The notes under the pieces are model-generated. The model ran no database searches. It had not been told where the DNA came from and saw only the letters and a program-made list of their open reading frames with translations. From the NCBI RefSeq assembly GCF_900637555.1, contig NZ_LR134378.1:72001-136000 (forward strand): a stretch of DNA of 64,000 nt, given 5' to 3'. Each line of letters begins with the position of its first letter. Positions within the stretch are counted from its first letter, which is position 1. A program made the position numbers and the translations under genes. This document shows positions 61,830-64,000 of the stretch, piece after piece. Origin of the DNA: Lautropia mirabilis (GTDB taxonomy: Bacteria; Pseudomonadota; Gammaproteobacteria; Burkholderiales; Burkholderiaceae_E).

Positions 61830-64000
61830 ATGATCCGCTTCCTTCGGCGCCTGCTGGGCAGGATGGCCCGCTCTGCCCCGCGCGACCGGCCCCTGCTGGA
61901 ATGGAGCCTGCTGACGACCCTGCTGCTGGCGGGCACCATCTGGTTCGGGCCCTGGCCGCAGTACCTGACCAGCGACCAGCGCATTCCCGACCCCACCAAC
62001 GGCACGGACCATGCCTCGCCGCCCGACTACCTGAGCCTGCGCCTGTACGACCTGGCGCTGGGCTACGATGCCCGGCCCCCCTCCGGTCAGGTGGTGATCG
62101 TGGACATCGACGACATCAGCATGCTGCAGGTGGGACGCTGGCCCTGGCCGCGTCCGGTACTGGCCGCGCTGATCAACCGCATCGCCGAAGGCCGCCCTGA
62201 AGCGCTGGCCATCGACATCCTGTTTGCCGAGGTCTCGTCCCGCCCAAACGACGACCAGCTGCTGCGCACCGCGCTGCAGAATGCCGCACGCCAGGGAACC
62301 CGCATCATTCTGGCCGTGGGCAAGGAAGAAGGCACCAACAACTACCTGCCGCTCTACCCGCTGGACCTCATCGCGGCGGGCAACACGCTGGGACACATCA
62401 CCTTCCATTCCGGCCGCGACGGCCTGGTGCGCGGCCTGTACATGGAAGAAGGCCACCTGCCGGCGCTGTCCTGGGCCCTGGTGGACCGCACGGCCCAGAG
62501 CAACCGCAACGAGACGCTGAACATGCTGCTCGAGCGGCGCTGGGACGTGCAGGATCCCATGCTGCCCGGCGCGCTGAAGCAGCTGCCGCCGACCCTCTCG
62601 GCCGCCGCCCTGCTGCGCGGTGACATCTCGCCCGACCAGCTGAAGGGGCGCAAGGTCCTGCTGGGCAGCACGGCCATCGGCTCGGGCGACTTCTTTGTGA
62701 GCCCTCTGGAAGATGCCCGGCCCCGGCGCATCTCGGGGCTGGAGCTGCATGCCGTCGCCGCCGAAGCGCAGATCATCCATCACTTCAAGCAGCCGCTGTC
62801 GGCCCCCCTGCAGGGCAGCATCGAAGTCCTGGTGGTGCTGCTCACCATGCTGCTGCTCTACCGCACCAGCCCGTTCCTGGGCCTCATCATCGTGGTGGTG
62901 GCCAGCTGCCTGATCCTGCTGGCCAGCTGGCTGGCCTTCCGCGCCGGCTGGTGGCTGGCCCCGGGCGACATGCTCATCTCCATCTGCCTGGGCTACCCGC
63001 TCTGGAGCTGGCGACGGCTGTCGGTTGCCTCGACAGGCCTGCTGCGCCAGGCCCGCTCCCTGGAGCTGTTTGGCGGCGTCTTCGGCGCCCGCAGTGCAGA
63101 ACCTGTCTCGCACGAGCCCATCTCGGCCCAGCTCAACCGCGTGCAAATGGCCGCCCAGCAGGTGGCCAAGCTCAACCGCTTCCTGTCGGACAGCCTGCAG
63201 AGCCTGCCCCACCCGGTCCTGGTGGCCGACCACGAACAGCGGCCGCTGCTGCGCAACCAGCGCTTTCTCAACGCCTTCGGCAACGTGGGCGAATGCTGCA
63301 CCACCCTGTCGGACTGCTTCCGGACCATCTTCGGCAAGCTGCCACGCAATTTCCAGGACGAGCCCTGCCAGCTGGCCGGTGAATACCAGGACACGCAGGG
63401 CCGCCACTGGCGGGTGGACGTGGCGGCCACCGGTGCCAGCGCCGACGAGCGCCGCTGGATGATCCAGTTCGTGGACCTGACGGCCCGCCGCCTGGCCGAC
63501 CGCGAGCGCGAGGAGACCCTCTCCTTCCTGTCGCATGACCTGCGCTCGCCCCAGGCCACCATCCTGGCCATCATCGAGAAACTGCGCACCACCACCGACA
63601 GCACCGAGCGTGGCGCCGGTCTGGACGAGCTGGCCCGCCAGTCGCGCCGCGCGCTGGAACTCACCGACGGCTTCCTGGCCTACACCCGCGCCGAGATCAA
63701 GCCCATCCAGCCCGAGGAGCACGACCTCAACGACCTGCTCACCGAAGTGATCGACCTGGCCTGGTTCTCGGCCAACGCCAAGAAGGTCCGCCTGACCTTC
63801 AACCCGGTGGACGCGGCCATCCTGCGCTGCGACGCCGACCTGCTGCGCCGCGCCTTCTCCAATCTGGTGGAGAACGGAATCCGCCACAGTCCCATCGACA
63901 GCAGCATCGAAGTGACATTGATCAATCAGGCACCGCATTTCCGCATTACCATCCGAGACCACGGCCCCGGCGTGCCGCCCGACAAGCAGGCGCTCATCTT
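61830..64000 (+). CDS. CHASE2-domain sensor histidine kinase (3' end beyond the window)
   Basis: An open frame of at least 723 codons that runs off the window end. TM1 is at about residues 23-41. A periplasmic CHASE2 domain (about 45-330) includes VVIVDIDDISMLQVGRWPWPR and LAIDILFAEVSSRPNDD. Three hydrophobic segments (about 333-395) lead to a linker or PAS-like part (about 445-560). The kinase shows H-box FLSHDLRSPQAT with His569, N-box NLVENGIRHS and the G1 box DHGPGVP. It follows the FecR/LysM gene by 9 bp and probably phosphorylates the regulator encoded at 59509. The final ATP-binding part is missing from view. Confidence 0.9.
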   Translation, partial: MIRFLRRLLGRMARSAPRDRPLLEWSLLTTLLLAGTIWFGPWPQYLTSDQRIPDPTNGTDHASPPDYLSLRLYDLALGYDARPPSGQVVIVDIDDISMLQVGRWPWPRPVLAALINRIAEGRPEALAIDILFAEVSSRPNDDQLLRTALQNAARQGTRIILAVGKEEGTNNYLPLYPLDLIAAGNTLGHITFHSGRDGLVRGLYMEEGHLPALSWALVDRTAQSNRNETLNMLLERRWDVQDPMLPGALKQLPPTLSAAALLRGDISPDQLKGRKVLLGSTAIGSGDFFVSPLEDARPRRISGLELHAVAAEAQIIHHFKQPLSAPLQGSIEVLVVLLTMLLLYRTSPFLGLIIVVVASCLILLASWLAFRAGWWLAPGDMLISICLGYPLWSWRRLSVASTGLLRQARSLELFGGVFGARSAEPVSHEPISAQLNRVQMAAQQVAKLNRFLSDSLQSLPHPVLVADHEQRPLLRNQRFLNAFGNVGECCTTLSDCFRTIFGKLPRNFQDEPCQLAGEYQDTQGRHWRVDVAATGASADERRWMIQFVDLTARRLADREREETLSFLSHDLRSPQATILAIIEKLRTTTDSTERGAGLDELARQSRRALELTDGFLAYTRAEIKPIQPEEHDLNDLLTEVIDLAWFSANAKKVRLTFNPVDAAILRCDADLLRRAFSNLVENGIRHSPIDSSIEVTLINQAPHFRITIRDHGPGVPPDKQALI

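Noticed and set aside
60645-63962. 1105-codon minus-strand frame across the FecR and CHASE2 kinase genes
   Set aside because: It spans two plus-strand genes with clear LysM, FecR, CHASE2 and kinase motifs and has none of its own.

Overview
The window looks like the chromosome of a high-GC betaproteobacterium of the order Burkholderiales. Evidence is the HIT / DUF971 / UbiE / Tim44 / UbiJ cluster, the MetE-MetR pair, the response regulator - FecR/LysM - CHASE2 kinase operon and strongly G/C-ended codons. A Lautropia-like organism is my guess from overall impression only; nothing here proves the genus. I see no rRNA, tRNA, CRISPR array or intact insertion sequence.

Layout. (1) 1-2.7 kb: a secreted Cys-motif metallophore-type peptide (HvfA/bufferin-like), a 970-bp stretch that ends in an orphan plus-strand terminator (candidate small RNA or small ORF), and an OmpA-family lipoprotein. 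(2) 3.0-27.2 kb: a dispersed exopolysaccharide region built of short divergent units. It holds a galactose-oxidase-like copper radical oxidase, a GMC flavoprotein oxidoreductase, a HAD phosphatase with two GT4 glycosyltransferases in one overlapping operon, a GT14-like and a GT2 glycosyltransferase, a Wzx-type flippase, a clan GH-A glycosidase lipoprotein, a large six-repeat lipoprotein, a Wzz-type chain-length protein with a Wzy/ligase carrying a ~500-residue low-complexity tail, and an EpsG-like ATPase. A priming transferase and an outer-membrane export channel are not in the window. Together the genes look like a Wzx/Wzy-type pathway whose product may be oxidised and trimmed after export. 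(3) 27.3-37.9 kb: housekeeping genes (AI-2E permease, ABC-F protein Uup, aminopeptidase P, POT peptide transporter, metE and divergent metR).

(4) 37.8-45.8 kb: a complete type I Zorya anti-phage system (zorA-zorB-zorC-zorD) on the minus strand, visibly lower in GC than its surroundings. At its zorD edge the end of metR is fused to the C-terminal part of a RelB/RHH-type antitoxin, followed by a RelE toxin gene cut off after about 17 codons. This looks like the scar of the island's arrival or of an earlier toxin-antitoxin module.

(5) 46.4-57.8 kb: small membrane protein, asparaginase, ubiJ, NAD-type malic enzyme, Tim44-like protein, ubiE, DUF971 protein, MliC-like lipoprotein, HIT protein, a beta-propeller lipoprotein, a small membrane protein and a DedA/YqaA protein. 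The usual ubi-cluster order is kept but malic enzyme sits between tim44 and ubiJ, and ubiB is not next to ubiJ. (6) 57.9-64.0 kb: threonine ammonia-lyase ilvA and a signalling operon (OmpR-type regulator, FecR/LysM protein, CHASE2 histidine kinase) whose last gene runs off the window.
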